Source of the DNA: Sva-07 sp963715825
Lineage (GTDB): Bacteria > Actinomycetota > Acidimicrobiia > Acidimicrobiales > Ilumatobacteraceae
NCBI GenBank assembly: GCA_963715825.1
Contig: CAVQSI010000020.1
Span: forward strand, 1-64,000
Direction of reading: 5' to 3'
Length of the DNA stretch: 64,000 nt
Numbering within the stretch: the first letter of the stretch is position 1; the number at the start of each line of letters is the position of its first letter. A program made the translations under genes and the position numbers. The notes below the pieces were generated by a model that was given only the letters and a program-made list of their open reading frames with translations, ran no database searches and was not told the DNA's origin. Of the stretch, positions 17,325-29,070 are shown piece by piece.

Positions 17325-17876
17325 TCACGCGCGAATGCTCGCTGTCGTCGCGCCGGTGAGCGCCGTCGATGTGTGCGCGCAATTGGCCGCGATACGGTCA
17401 TCCAACATGCTGTACTCAGCAAATCCCATCGCGCCGACTTCGAGCGACGTCGTGCAGTCTCTCGTGGTGTTGTTGGTCGTCGTGGCCGTGGTGGCTGTGG
17501 TCGTCGCGCTTGTCGTGCTCCGCCGAGCGAAGCGCCCCTCGTAGTTGACGACAGAGGCCGCCGCTCCGGCCGACGACGCCAGCCTGCGAAATGGGCCGTT
17601 GTCCAACAACATTGGTGCACGCCACCGCATCGAGCCGGTCGCTGACCGAGCGGGTACGTGCGTTTCCCGGCCCGGACATCTGAGTGCCGCCCTCGTCGCA
17701 TTCGTCGCAGCCTTGACCGCGTTCCGCGTTCGCTGCTGGCCCTCCTCCCGGTCACCCGCAAAGCGGCTGAGCGAGACGTTTCCGTCGACTTCGATCATCG
17801 CGAACGGAACGAGCGGTCCACCGCTCGCCACGACGGACTCGGCGGCGTGGTCCAGCGCAATCAGGGCAAGATCCAT
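17325..17876 (-). CDS. Hypothetical protein or gene fragment
   Basis: The frame is open for 183 codons from the ATG at 17876, but only the first 65 or so residues look protein-like (MDLALIALDHAAES, PLVPFAMIEVDGNVSLSRF, EEGQQRTRNAVKAATNATRA). From about 17680 the composition changes to Arg/Thr-rich sequence typical of a wrong frame. I read it as the 5' part of a gene cut by a rearrangement. Function unknown. Confidence 0.35.
   Translation of the reverse strand: MDLALIALDHAAESVVASGGPLVPFAMIEVDGNVSLSRFAGDREEGQQRTRNAVKAATNATRAALRCPGRETHVPARSATGSMRWRAPMLLDNGPFRRLASSAGAAASVVNYEGRFARRSTTSATTTATTATTTNNTTRDCTTSLEVGAMGFAEYSMLDDRIAANCAHTSTALTGATTASIRA
17407..17544 (+). CDS. Possible small single-span membrane protein
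   Basis: A 45-residue frame from the ATG at 17407: a polar N-terminus (MLYSANPIAPTSSDV), one long Val/Leu helix, and a basic end (LRRAKRPS). TACGGT lies 10 nt upstream. Small, so chance cannot be excluded. Confidence 0.4.
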   Translation: MLYSANPIAPTSSDVVQSLVVLLVVVAVVAVVVALVVLRRAKRPS

Positions 17877-17953
17877 GAGAGGTCCGAGGGTTCCACCAAC
17901 CGCCCCAACGGCGAGTCGCGGTGAGTTGCGTCGTCGACCAATGCGGTGAGGGC

Positions 17954-19030
17954 ATGCCGCTACCGTCTCCTGTCGTGGCCTCTGTCGACTCGTTCGCTGA
18001 TCGGCCCCGCGAATCGTCCGCTGCGGGCGCCATGTTCAGGGTGCTGACCTCGTTTCCTGGGCGGAGCGAGAATCTTGTGGCCGTTGTCAACGGGCTGTTC
18101 GGCGACACCCTCGAGGACCGGGACTCTCGCTGGTCGACGCAGATGAAGATCCGTGCAGGCGACACGGTGCTGCCCCTCGACCGTCACGGACTGGTCGACT
18201 CGCTGTCCCCTGTCGACGTTGGCCCCCGCATCTGCGTGCTCGTTCACGGGTTGATGTCGACCGAGTCGATCTGGCGCTACCCAAACGACTCGTCGACCAC
18301 CTACGGCACGCTGCTCGCCGACGACCACGACACGACCGTGCTCTCGGTGCGATACAACACCGGCCGCCACATCTCCGCCAACGGACGCGAGCTTGCCCAC
18401 GTCCTCAACCAGCTCGTGGCGGCCTGGCCTGTGCGGGTGCGCGAGGTCAACCTGATCGGACACAGCATGGGCGGGCTCGTCGTGCGATCTGCATGTCACT
18501 ATGCGCGCCGCCAGCGACCACTCGGTCGACGGCTCCCGATCGGACGCCCCTGGACCAGCAAGGTGCGTCGGGTCGTACTGATCGGGGTGCCGAACACCGG
18601 CGCCGGGCTCGAGGCTGTCGTCAACTCCGCCAGCACGGCCCTGTGGGCACTGCCCATACCCGCCACACGACTCGTCGGGCTCGGGCTCGACCAACGCAGC
18701 GCGGGCATCAAGGACCTCCGCTTCGGCGCCATCGTCGACGAGGATTGGCTCGAGCAGGATCCCGGCGCTCGTCAACGCATCTTCCGCCACCGGCCGGATC
18801 GTCTTCGTCGAGCCGATCATCTCGTGATTTCCGGCACCGTCACCACCGACCCCGAGCACCCCCTGGCCAAGTTGATCGGTGACGCCCTCGTCACCTCGAC
18901 GAGTGCATCGGGCCGCTCCCCCGACGGCGAGCTCTTCCCCCGGGCGACGACGCGAACGTTCCCGGGAGTCTCACACAACGCGCTGGCCCACCACCCGGAC
19001 GTCTACGAGGCGATCACCGACTGGTGGTGA
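17954..19030 (+). CDS. Alpha/beta hydrolase of the PGAP1/lipase type
   Basis: 358 residues from the ATG at 17954, preceded by GGTGAGGG. The nucleophile elbow is GHSMGGLVVRS and the oxyanion region is VLVHGLMSTESIW; the catalytic His is probably in FPGVSHNALAHH near the C-terminus. Layout matches triacylglycerol lipase/PGAP1-like hydrolases. No signal peptide is visible, so it is probably cytoplasmic. Substrate unknown. Confidence 0.85.
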   Translation: MPLPSPVVASVDSFADRPRESSAAGAMFRVLTSFPGRSENLVAVVNGLFGDTLEDRDSRWSTQMKIRAGDTVLPLDRHGLVDSLSPVDVGPRICVLVHGLMSTESIWRYPNDSSTTYGTLLADDHDTTVLSVRYNTGRHISANGRELAHVLNQLVAAWPVRVREVNLIGHSMGGLVVRSACHYARRQRPLGRRLPIGRPWTSKVRRVVLIGVPNTGAGLEAVVNSASTALWALPIPATRLVGLGLDQRSAGIKDLRFGAIVDEDWLEQDPGARQRIFRHRPDRLRRADHLVISGTVTTDPEHPLAKLIGDALVTSTSASGRSPDGELFPRATTRTFPGVSHNALAHHPDVYEAITDWW

Positions 19031-19121
19031 CCGGAGCCGACCCGAGGAGGTCGCGTCTCGGAGGCCAGGTTTGTGCGGGCAGCGTTGTGTCAACCGAGTT
19101 CGATCGGTCCAGGCTTGGCAG

Positions 19122-19869
19122 GTGGGTCGGCCGCAACGTTGTCAGGCAGGGATGGCGATCGCGCTGGCGGTGGTGCTGATGGCGTGCGGGAGCGGCGAAG
19201 GATCCGAGACGGCCCCGACGACCGATGCTGTCCCCGCAACCGATGCCCCGACGACCGGAACCGACGCCGGACCCGTCTCCACCGACGGTCGCGACCGTCC
19301 CCACGACCGATGCTGTCCCCGCAACCGATGCGCCGACGACCGATGTCCCCGCGGCCGATCGATCGACCTGCCAGCGGCTCACGGACTTCGCGGAAGTTGA
19401 CGGTGACTGGGTGGTCGTGAACGACGGGGTGATGGGCGGACGGTCGAACGGCGTGGTCGAGATCGCCGACTCGACGATGCGATTCACGGGCACGGTCGTC
19501 ACGCAGGGCGGCGGCTTCACGTCGGTTCGCTACCAGCTCGGCGGAACCGAACTCGCGGGCACCCAGCGGGTCGAGATGCGGGTGCGCGGCGACCAGCGGA
19601 CCTACGGGCTCACGTTCGAGGACGCCTCGCAGCTCGGCGGACGTCCCGTGTCGCATCGCGCCGACCTGGCGACTGACCGCCCCGCCGACGCCGACGGCTG
19701 GCAGATCGTGACGGTGGCCTACGACGAGCTGCGGCCGTCGGTCTTCGGTGAGCCGGTCGAGGCCGCGCCGTTCGATCCCGCTCAGGCCAGCGAGATCGGC
19801 ATCATCATCGATGACGGCATCGACGGCGACTTCGCGCTCGACGTCGACTGGATCGACGCCTGCCGCTGA
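19122..19869 (+). CDS. CIA30-domain lipoprotein with an apparent +1 frameshift in the linker
   Basis: The N-terminal frame from the GTG at 19122 gives a lipoprotein signal (AIALAVVLMACGSG) and a Thr/Ala/Pro linker. The C-terminal frame carries a CIA30/NDUFAF1-like galactose-binding-type domain (DFAEVDGDWVVVNDGVMGGRSNG, GFTSVRYQLGG). The two frames differ by one base. The linker unit PTTDAVPATDAPTT is encoded twice, at about 19216 and 19301, once in each frame and 85 nt apart, so one base was probably gained between the copies. Without the shift the domain would start at an odd Pro-rich ATG at 19225. Confidence 0.72.
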
Positions 19870-19904
19870 CCGCCGTGTGCGCTCAGATGCGGGTCAGGTG
19901 CGGC

Positions 19905-22136
<2,232 letters not shown>

Positions 22137-22261
22137 GCTGGTACCTGTTCGCTCGGATCGACTTGTCTACAACTTGTCTGCACCCTAGCAACCGGTGGGA
22201 GGTGCGCCACGGAGTCCGCCACAGACCGCCGCTCCACCGGACCGGGCGCCGGTGCAGCATC

Positions 22262-22267
22262 TAGTCT
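22262..22267 (+). promoter_or_regulatory. -10 box TAGTCT of the acyl-CoA dehydrogenase gene
   Basis: TAGTCT ends 8 nt before the ATG at 22276, with no ribosome-binding site between. Confidence 0.4.
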
Positions 22268-22275
22268 CGTCGCCG

Positions 22276-23382
<1,107 letters not shown>

Positions 23383-23422
23383 ATCGGCACCCGAGGTGCC
23401 ACGCCGCCGACGGTCGTCGCGG

Positions 23423-23428
23423 TACGCT
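23423..23428 (+). promoter_or_regulatory. -10 box TACGCT upstream of the hydrolase gene
   Basis: TACGCT ends 6 nt before an ATG at 23435. That ATG opens a 23-codon frame ending at 23506 that is not in frame with the hydrolase; see the hydrolase entry. Confidence 0.35.
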
Positions 23429-23489
23429 CCGGACATGAACGTTGACGCAGCGTGCTGCGACGCCACGCTGGGTGCTGATCGGCCGGCCG

Positions 23490-24362
23490 ATGGCTCCGCG
23501 CGCTGAGTTCCTCGACTATGCGGTCGACGGCGCGACATTGGGCGCGTTGTCCTGGTCCGGGCTCCTCGGAGCGCCGACCGTGGTTGCCGTGCACGGCATC
23601 ACCTCGAACGCCTGGGTCTGGGATCCGTTGGCACACCACCTGGCCGGCGCGGCCGATCTCGTGGCCGTCGACCTGCGCGGCCGCGGGCGGAGCTTCCGAT
23701 CAGGCGGTCCGTACGGCATCGCGCAGCATGCGGCCGACGTCGCCTCGATCATCGAGCAACTCGGCGCGCCGGTGGTCGTGGTCGGACATTCGATGGGCGC
23801 CTTCGTCGCCGAGATGGTCGCCGATCGACACCCCGACCTCGTCCGCGACCTGGTCCTCGTCGACGGTGGCGCGCCGCTGGCCGCTCCCCCCGACGGCGAC
23901 ATCGACGCCGCCCTCGACCGGATGCTCGGACCCGGCATCGACCGGATCCGCACCGTCTGGCCCGACCGTGTCTCGTACCACGCCATGTGGGCGAGCCACC
24001 CGGCATTCGCCGACGGCATCAGCCCCGACCTCGAACGCAACCTCCTCGCCGACCTGATCGAGGTCGAGGGCGGCTTCCGCACCGCCGTCGACGAGGTCGC
24101 GGTGCGCGCCGACGGTCACGACCTGCTCGCCGACCACGACGTGCGAACCCTGCTGGATCGACGCACGCAGCCCACTGCGATCGTTCGCGCCGAGTTCGGC
24201 ATGCTCGGCTTCCCTCCCCCGTTCATCACCGACGACGTCCGTTCGGCGTATCCGCAACACCGGTGGATCGATGCACCGGGCCTCAATCACTACACCGTGC
24301 TCAACAGCGCCGCCGGCGCTGCGCTGGTCGCCCAGACGCTGCGCGACATCCTGATCGATTGA
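23490..24362 (+). CDS. Alpha/beta hydrolase
   Basis: About 290 residues from the ATG at 23490. It has HGITSNAWVWDPLA (oxyanion), VDLRGRGRS, the nucleophile elbow GHSMGAFVAEM and a C-terminal His in APGLNHYTVLN, as in the haloperoxidase/esterase group. The start is uncertain: a TTG at 23442 is in frame, and a well-placed leaderless ATG at 23435 is one base out of frame, so either the first ATG belongs to a short upstream ORF or one base is in excess between 23438 and 23490. Confidence 0.85.
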   Translation: MAPRAEFLDYAVDGATLGALSWSGLLGAPTVVAVHGITSNAWVWDPLAHHLAGAADLVAVDLRGRGRSFRSGGPYGIAQHAADVASIIEQLGAPVVVVGHSMGAFVAEMVADRHPDLVRDLVLVDGGAPLAAPPDGDIDAALDRMLGPGIDRIRTVWPDRVSYHAMWASHPAFADGISPDLERNLLADLIEVEGGFRTAVDEVAVRADGHDLLADHDVRTLLDRRTQPTAIVRAEFGMLGFPPPFITDDVRSAYPQHRWIDAPGLNHYTVLNSAAGAALVAQTLRDILID

Positions 24363-24431
24363 CGGGTCCGGCCCGGTTGCTAGGGTTCGCCGACGCAGTC
24401 AGGACCAGTCACGACGCAAACCGGGGGCGCA

Positions 24432-24866
24432 ATGTACGACACGATCGTGGTGGGAACCGACGGTTCAGCGACCGCTCTGAAAGCCGTTGCTCATGCAGCA
24501 ACGCTGGCGGCGGCAACCGACGCCCACCTGCACATCGCCATGGTCACGCCCTCGATTCCGATGGTCGTCGCGCCCGACATGCTGATCGCCTCGGCGGAAT
24601 GGACCGACGCCACCCAGCAGGCCACCGCCGCCGCCCTCCAGTCCGCCGCCGAGGCCGCCGCCGCGGTTGGCGCCGAAACGAGCACGCATCAACTCTCCGG
24701 CGATCCCGCCGACGCGCTGCTCGGGCTGTGCGACGACATCGACTCCGACCTGCTGGTGATCGGCAGCCGTGGCATGCACGGCGCCCGACGCTTCCTGCTC
24801 GGCAGTGTGTCGAGCCGATGCGTCCACCACGCCAACCGCTCCGTGCTGATCGTCCACACCGACTGA
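24432..24866 (+). CDS. Universal stress protein (UspA family)
   Basis: 144 residues, one Usp domain. It has the N-terminal IVVGTDGSATALKAV strand and the ATP-binding pattern GSRGMHGARRFLLGSVS. Such proteins bind ATP and respond to starvation or oxygen limitation. The next gene (amidase) starts one base after its stop (TGAGATG), so the two are co-transcribed. Confidence 0.92.
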   Translation: MYDTIVVGTDGSATALKAVAHAATLAAATDAHLHIAMVTPSIPMVVAPDMLIASAEWTDATQQATAAALQSAAEAAAAVGAETSTHQLSGDPADALLGLCDDIDSDLLVIGSRGMHGARRFLLGSVSSRCVHHANRSVLIVHTD

Positions 24867-24867
24867 G

Positions 24868-26283
24868 ATGAACGCTCCCCTGCCCGACGCCACCGAACTG
24901 GCCTCGCTCGTGCGCTCCGGCCGCGCGTCACCCGACGAACTCGTCGACGAGGCGATTGCACGCATCGAACGCCTCGACCCCACGATCAACGCGGTGATCC
25001 ACGAGCGCTTCGACGCCGCCCGCGCCGAGGCTCGCGGTGAACTGCCCGACGGGCCGTTCCGTGGGGTCCCGTTCCTGGTCAAGGATCTCGGCTGCGAGAT
25101 GGCAGGCGAGCCACACACGCTCGGCAACCGTGCGCTGCGCGACGCCGGCGTACGAGCCACTCAGGACTCATTTCTCTACGAGTCGATTCGCGGCGCCGGC
25201 TTCGTCACCCTCGGACGCACCAACACCCCCGAGTTGGGCGGAACGATCACCACCGAGCCCGAGGCGTTCGGTCCGAGCCGCAACCCGTGGAATCCGGACC
25301 ACTCGACCGGTGGGTCGTCGGGTGGATCGGCTGCGGCGGTCGCTGCCGGGATGGTTCCGATCGCGCATGCCAGCGATGGCGGGGGCTCGATCCGGGTCCC
25401 GGCGAGCGAGTGCGGTCTCGTCGGGCTCAAGCCGAGCCGGGGCCGCATTTCGAAGGGGCCCCAGGTCGGCGAAGGCTGGGCCGGAGCGACCACCGACGGC
25501 GTCGTCTCGCGCTCGGTGCGCGACACCGCAGCGATGCTCGACGTGATGGCGGGACGCCGCACCGGAGATCCGTACGTCGCCGCTCCCCCGACGCGCCCCT
25601 TCGCCGACGAAGTCGGCGTCGACCCCGGCCGCCTTCGAATCGGGTTGGCACCGTCACACGCGGGCGTTCAGACACACCCCGAGTGTGCCGCTGCGGTCGA
25701 CGCTGCCGGATCGCTGCTCGAGGCACTCGGCCACGACGTCGAGCTGGCGCAGCCCGAAGCGTTCTTCGACGACGAGTTCTCGCGGCACTTCGTGACCATC
25801 GTCGCGGTGGCCACCGCCGTCGACTTCGCCGACATGGGCAACGCCATCGGCCGGACGATCGGCGAGGACGACGTCGAAGCGAGCAACTGGCTGATGGGGT
25901 CGATCGGACGATCGATCTCGGCGGCCGACTACATCGCATCGGTGAACTGGGTGCACGCGTGGTCGCGTCGGATGCATGCCTGGTGGGACGACTTCGACGT
26001 CCTGGTCAGCCCGGTGATCGCCGTTCCACCGCCGCCGATCGGCTGGTTGAGCGACCCCGATCACGGCACCGAACGACTGACGAGCATCTTGCAGTTCACC
26101 GCGCAGTTCAACGTGAGCGGCCAGCCCGCGGTGTCGCTGCCGCTGCACTCGAGCAGCGACGGTCTGCCGGTGGGCGTGCAGTTCGTCGGACCGATCGACG
26201 ACGAGGCACTGCTGATCAGGCTGGCTGCGCAGCTCGAAGCAGCTGCGCCGTGGGCCGAGCGACTCCCACCGCTCTACGGCTGA
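24868..26283 (+). CDS. Amidase
   Basis: 471 residues of the amidase-signature family. The Ser-cisSer-Lys triad is visible: Lys in FRGVPFLVKDLG, the serines in STGGSSGGSAAAVAAG and in SDGGGSIRVPAS. Members hydrolyse amides, including the GatA subunit, but no gatB/gatC neighbours are present, so it is a free-standing amidase of unknown substrate. It follows the stress protein by one base and overlaps the convergent tetR by 10 nt. Confidence 0.92.
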   Translation: MNAPLPDATELASLVRSGRASPDELVDEAIARIERLDPTINAVIHERFDAARAEARGELPDGPFRGVPFLVKDLGCEMAGEPHTLGNRALRDAGVRATQDSFLYESIRGAGFVTLGRTNTPELGGTITTEPEAFGPSRNPWNPDHSTGGSSGGSAAAVAAGMVPIAHASDGGGSIRVPASECGLVGLKPSRGRISKGPQVGEGWAGATTDGVVSRSVRDTAAMLDVMAGRRTGDPYVAAPPTRPFADEVGVDPGRLRIGLAPSHAGVQTHPECAAAVDAAGSLLEALGHDVELAQPEAFFDDEFSRHFVTIVAVATAVDFADMGNAIGRTIGEDDVEASNWLMGSIGRSISAADYIASVNWVHAWSRRMHAWWDDFDVLVSPVIAVPPPPIGWLSDPDHGTERLTSILQFTAQFNVSGQPAVSLPLHSSSDGLPVGVQFVGPIDDEALLIRLAAQLEAAAPWAERLPPLYG

Positions 26284-26849
26284 CGACGTGCAGCGAGCAC
26301 GCCGTGCAGGATCCGCTCGATGATCGCACCGAGGTCGTCGGGCCGCAGCGACTGGTGCCCCAGCGCCACACGGAACAAGCACACCGCCACCAGGTCGTCG
26401 ATCACGGCGTGACCATCGACGTCGGGGTCGACCTCGCCACGCTGCAGCGCTCGTTCCCACAGATGGTGCACGGCGTTGCGGTCGGGGATCCAACGCGTCG
26501 ACCAGACCCGCTCGGCGAAGTCGGCGTCGGCGATCATCCGGCCCATCTGGTCGCTCATCACGGATCGGTCGGACGTCGCCATCACGTCGGCGAGATGTCC
26601 GACAGCGATTGCCAGGTCGCCGGCGAACGAGCCGGTGTCGGGGAACTCGACGGCGGCGCTCGCGTTCGTCTGAGCGGCGAACAGCAGCTCGGCACGCGAC
26701 GCCCATCGTCGATAGATCGTCGGCCGGCTGACCTCGGCACGCGTCGCCACCGCATCGACGGTCACCTCGGCGACGCCGACGTCGTCGATCAGCGAGCGGA
26801 CCGCCCGCAGGATGCGGGCATCGACATCCGGGTCACGAGGGCGCGCCAT
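26274..26849 (-). CDS. TetR-family transcriptional regulator
   Basis: 191 residues from the ATG at 26849. The N-terminal helix-turn-helix (about residues 8-55) contains VDAVATRAEVSRPTIYRRWASRAELL, the TetR signature; the rest is an all-helical ligand domain. It converges on and overlaps the amidase, and the divergent neighbour is the acidic lipoprotein gene, the more likely target. The ligand is not predictable. Confidence 0.9.
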   Translation of the reverse strand: MARPRDPDVDARILRAVRSLIDDVGVAEVTVDAVATRAEVSRPTIYRRWASRAELLFAAQTNASAAVEFPDTGSFAGDLAIAVGHLADVMATSDRSVMSDQMGRMIADADFAERVWSTRWIPDRNAVHHLWERALQRGEVDPDVDGHAVIDDLVAVCLFRVALGHQSLRPDDLGAIIERILHGVLAARRQP

Positions 26850-26892
26850 CCCGCCAGTCTGGCGGTCCCCGAACCGGAACATCGAATTGCGT

Positions 26893-26898
26893 TACAGT
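26893..26898 (+). promoter_or_regulatory. -10 box TACAGT of the acidic lipoprotein gene
   Basis: TACAGT is 34 nt upstream of the ATG at 26933, giving a leader that contains GGAGACGAC as ribosome-binding site. It lies 44 nt from the start of the divergent tetR gene. Confidence 0.35.
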
Positions 26899-26932
26899 GC
26901 CACGAAACCAGATGGACGGACGGAGACGACAC

Positions 26933-28162
26933 ATGACCACCACTCGACGGATCTCGACTGCGCTTGTCGCATCACTGCTGGTGTTCGCTGCATGCGGCGG
27001 ATCGGACGACACCTCCGAGCCGGACACGACCGACGCAGCCGCCACGACCGAGGCGACCGAGGCGACCGCAGACGACACGACGGACGACGCGACCGACGAC
27101 ACGACCGACGACGAGTCCGCGGACGCCACCGACGACAGCGGCAACGGCGAATCGGGCGACTTCGAACCCGGCGACGTCGAGTACCGGGTCGTCAACGTCC
27201 TCGACGAGCCCGTGGACATCTACGTGCGCACGACCGGCCTGGTCGAGGCGTTCGCGATCGCCGAGGGCGTGCAACCTGGTGAGGTCACCGAGTTCGTCGC
27301 TCCCCCGTCCGACGGGGTGTTCCTCGTCACCGACGCCGGTGCGGGCGATGCGACGTGCGTGTCGGGTTGCGATCACTTCATCGCCGAGCTGTCGGCGCTG
27401 GACGGTCAGGGCCCGGTGCACACCGTGGTGCTCTACAACGACGAGTTCAACGGCGCCTCGGCGTTCGATCTCTGGGAACAGCCGGAGCCGGGCGAGACCA
27501 ACGCCAATGCGATGCCGCCGGCCGATCCCGCCAGCGGTGTGGTCGTCGTCACCGGGATCGCACTGACCGATGCGGACTTCGGGTTGCGCCTCGCCGTCGA
27601 CGGGACGCCCGGGTGTCTCGAGCCGTTCAACCTGGAGAACGTTCTGGTTGGCGGCAATCAGACGCCAGCGTTCACGTACGACGGCGACGCCGTCGATCTC
27701 GTCCTCCACGACAACACCGACCGTGACTGCGTCGAGGAACCGGTCGGCGGCGCCTTCACCGTCGAGGGCGGCGCGGGCACGCGCAGCCATCTGATCCTCA
27801 CAGGGTCGCCCGGCGACATGGATGCCATCGTGGTCGTCATGGGCGACGGCGAGGGCTCGGCGGGCTCGGACGACGCAACCAGCGACAGCACCGGCGACGA
27901 GGGCGCGGCGTCCAGCGAGGACCGCGACCTCGCGATCGAGCTGATGACCGTCGAGGTCGCCGCCAACCTCCCACTCGACGACGCCCAGTCGGCCTGCACC
28001 GCCGAGTTGCTCGTCGACGCGATCGGCGTCGACGTGTTGCTCGTCGACGGCGAACTCGTCGACCTCGACTCGCTGCCCACCGAGTTCGACGCGCCGGCCG
28101 AACAGGCGGTCTTCAACGCCATCACCGAGTGCGACATCGACCCCGCACTCCTGGGCGGCTGA
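26933..28162 (+). CDS. Acidic surface lipoprotein, DUF4397-like
   Basis: 409 residues. A signal peptide ends in the lipobox VFAACGG (Cys about 20), followed by a Thr/Asp-rich linker (about 23-75). Next comes a beta-rich domain (VEYRVVNVLDEPVDIYVRTTG, VHTVVLYND) resembling DUF4397-type surface domains, a second Cys-containing beta region, a second acidic linker and a helical C-terminal part (SACTAELLVDAIGVDVLLVDGELVDLD). Function unknown. The start is set by the ribosome-binding site GGAGACGAC. Confidence 0.82.
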   Translation: MTTTRRISTALVASLLVFAACGGSDDTSEPDTTDAAATTEATEATADDTTDDATDDTTDDESADATDDSGNGESGDFEPGDVEYRVVNVLDEPVDIYVRTTGLVEAFAIAEGVQPGEVTEFVAPPSDGVFLVTDAGAGDATCVSGCDHFIAELSALDGQGPVHTVVLYNDEFNGASAFDLWEQPEPGETNANAMPPADPASGVVVVTGIALTDADFGLRLAVDGTPGCLEPFNLENVLVGGNQTPAFTYDGDAVDLVLHDNTDRDCVEEPVGGAFTVEGGAGTRSHLILTGSPGDMDAIVVVMGDGEGSAGSDDATSDSTGDEGAASSEDRDLAIELMTVEVAANLPLDDAQSACTAELLVDAIGVDVLLVDGELVDLDSLPTEFDAPAEQAVFNAITECDIDPALLGG

Positions 28163-28196
28163 CGCAGCGAGACCACGCGCCCGCCAAGATGGCGGG

Positions 28197-29009
28197 ATGA
28201 CCCTTCGCGTGATGACGTGGAACCTGTGGTGGCGTTTCGGGCCGTGGGAACAACGCCGACACGCGATCATCGACACGATCCGCGCAACGGTCCCCGACGT
28301 GCTCTGCCTGCAGGAGGTGTGGGCTGATTCGAGTGGAGCCGGGATGGCCCAGATCATCGGCGACGAGCTGGGTTACCACGCCGTGAGCAGCGAGCCCATC
28401 GGACGGTCCGACGTCGGCTTCACCAATGCCGTGCTGTCGCGGTGGCCGGCGCGTCACGTCGCCGACGAGGCGCTGCCGCGTTCCGACGGATCTGCAGGTC
28501 ACCGCCGGTTCGTCGCCGCCTCGGTCGCCACACCGTGGGGCCCGTGGCCGATCGCCTCGACCCACCTCGATCACCGCTTCGACGATTCCGCGGCACGCCA
28601 GCAGCAGTGCCGTCGGCTCCTCGAACTCGCCACCGATCTGCGGGGCGATCCGACCACCGATCTCCCGTTGATCGTCGGCGCCGACCTCAATTCCGTGCCC
28701 GACAGCGCCGAGGTCCGACTGCTGACCGGACGTGACGCAGGCCATCCGGGCATCGTGTTCTCCGATGCGTGGGAGCAGACCGGCGACGGCCCCGGTTGGA
28801 CCTGGTCGCGCACGAACCCGTACTCCGCCGACAGCGCATGGCCGAACCGACGCATCGACTACGTCCTGGTGTCGTGGCCGCGCCCGAAGCCGACCGGGAA
28901 TCCGGTCCACGCCTCGCTCGTCGGCACGGTCCCTTCCGACGTCGACGGGGTGGCGGTGTGGCCGAGCGATCACGCCGCCGTGATCGTCGACGTCACGACA
29001 CCCGACTGA
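28197..29009 (+). CDS. Endonuclease/exonuclease/phosphatase family protein
   Basis: 270 residues. The EEP signature is complete: MTWNLWW, CLQEVW (metal-binding Glu), HLDHR, VGADLNSVPDS and the catalytic pair PNRRIDYVLVS and PSDHAAVIVDV. Members cleave phosphodiesters in nucleic acids or lipids; the substrate is not evident. It has no signal peptide. An alternative ATG lies 8 nt upstream but out of frame. Confidence 0.9.
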   Translation: MTLRVMTWNLWWRFGPWEQRRHAIIDTIRATVPDVLCLQEVWADSSGAGMAQIIGDELGYHAVSSEPIGRSDVGFTNAVLSRWPARHVADEALPRSDGSAGHRRFVAASVATPWGPWPIASTHLDHRFDDSAARQQQCRRLLELATDLRGDPTTDLPLIVGADLNSVPDSAEVRLLTGRDAGHPGIVFSDAWEQTGDGPGWTWSRTNPYSADSAWPNRRIDYVLVSWPRPKPTGNPVHASLVGTVPSDVDGVAVWPSDHAAVIVDVTTPD

Positions 29010-29021
29010 CACCCTCCATCG

Positions 29022-29037
29022 CCGACCGTCCGGTCGG
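29022..29037 (+). terminator. Hairpin after the EEP gene
   Basis: CCGACC (29022-29027) pairs with GGTCGG (29032-29037) around a 4-nt loop, 13 nt after the stop codon. No T tract. Confidence 0.4.
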
Positions 29038-29070
29038 AGAGCAGCGACTCAGCGGTGACATGCTCACACG

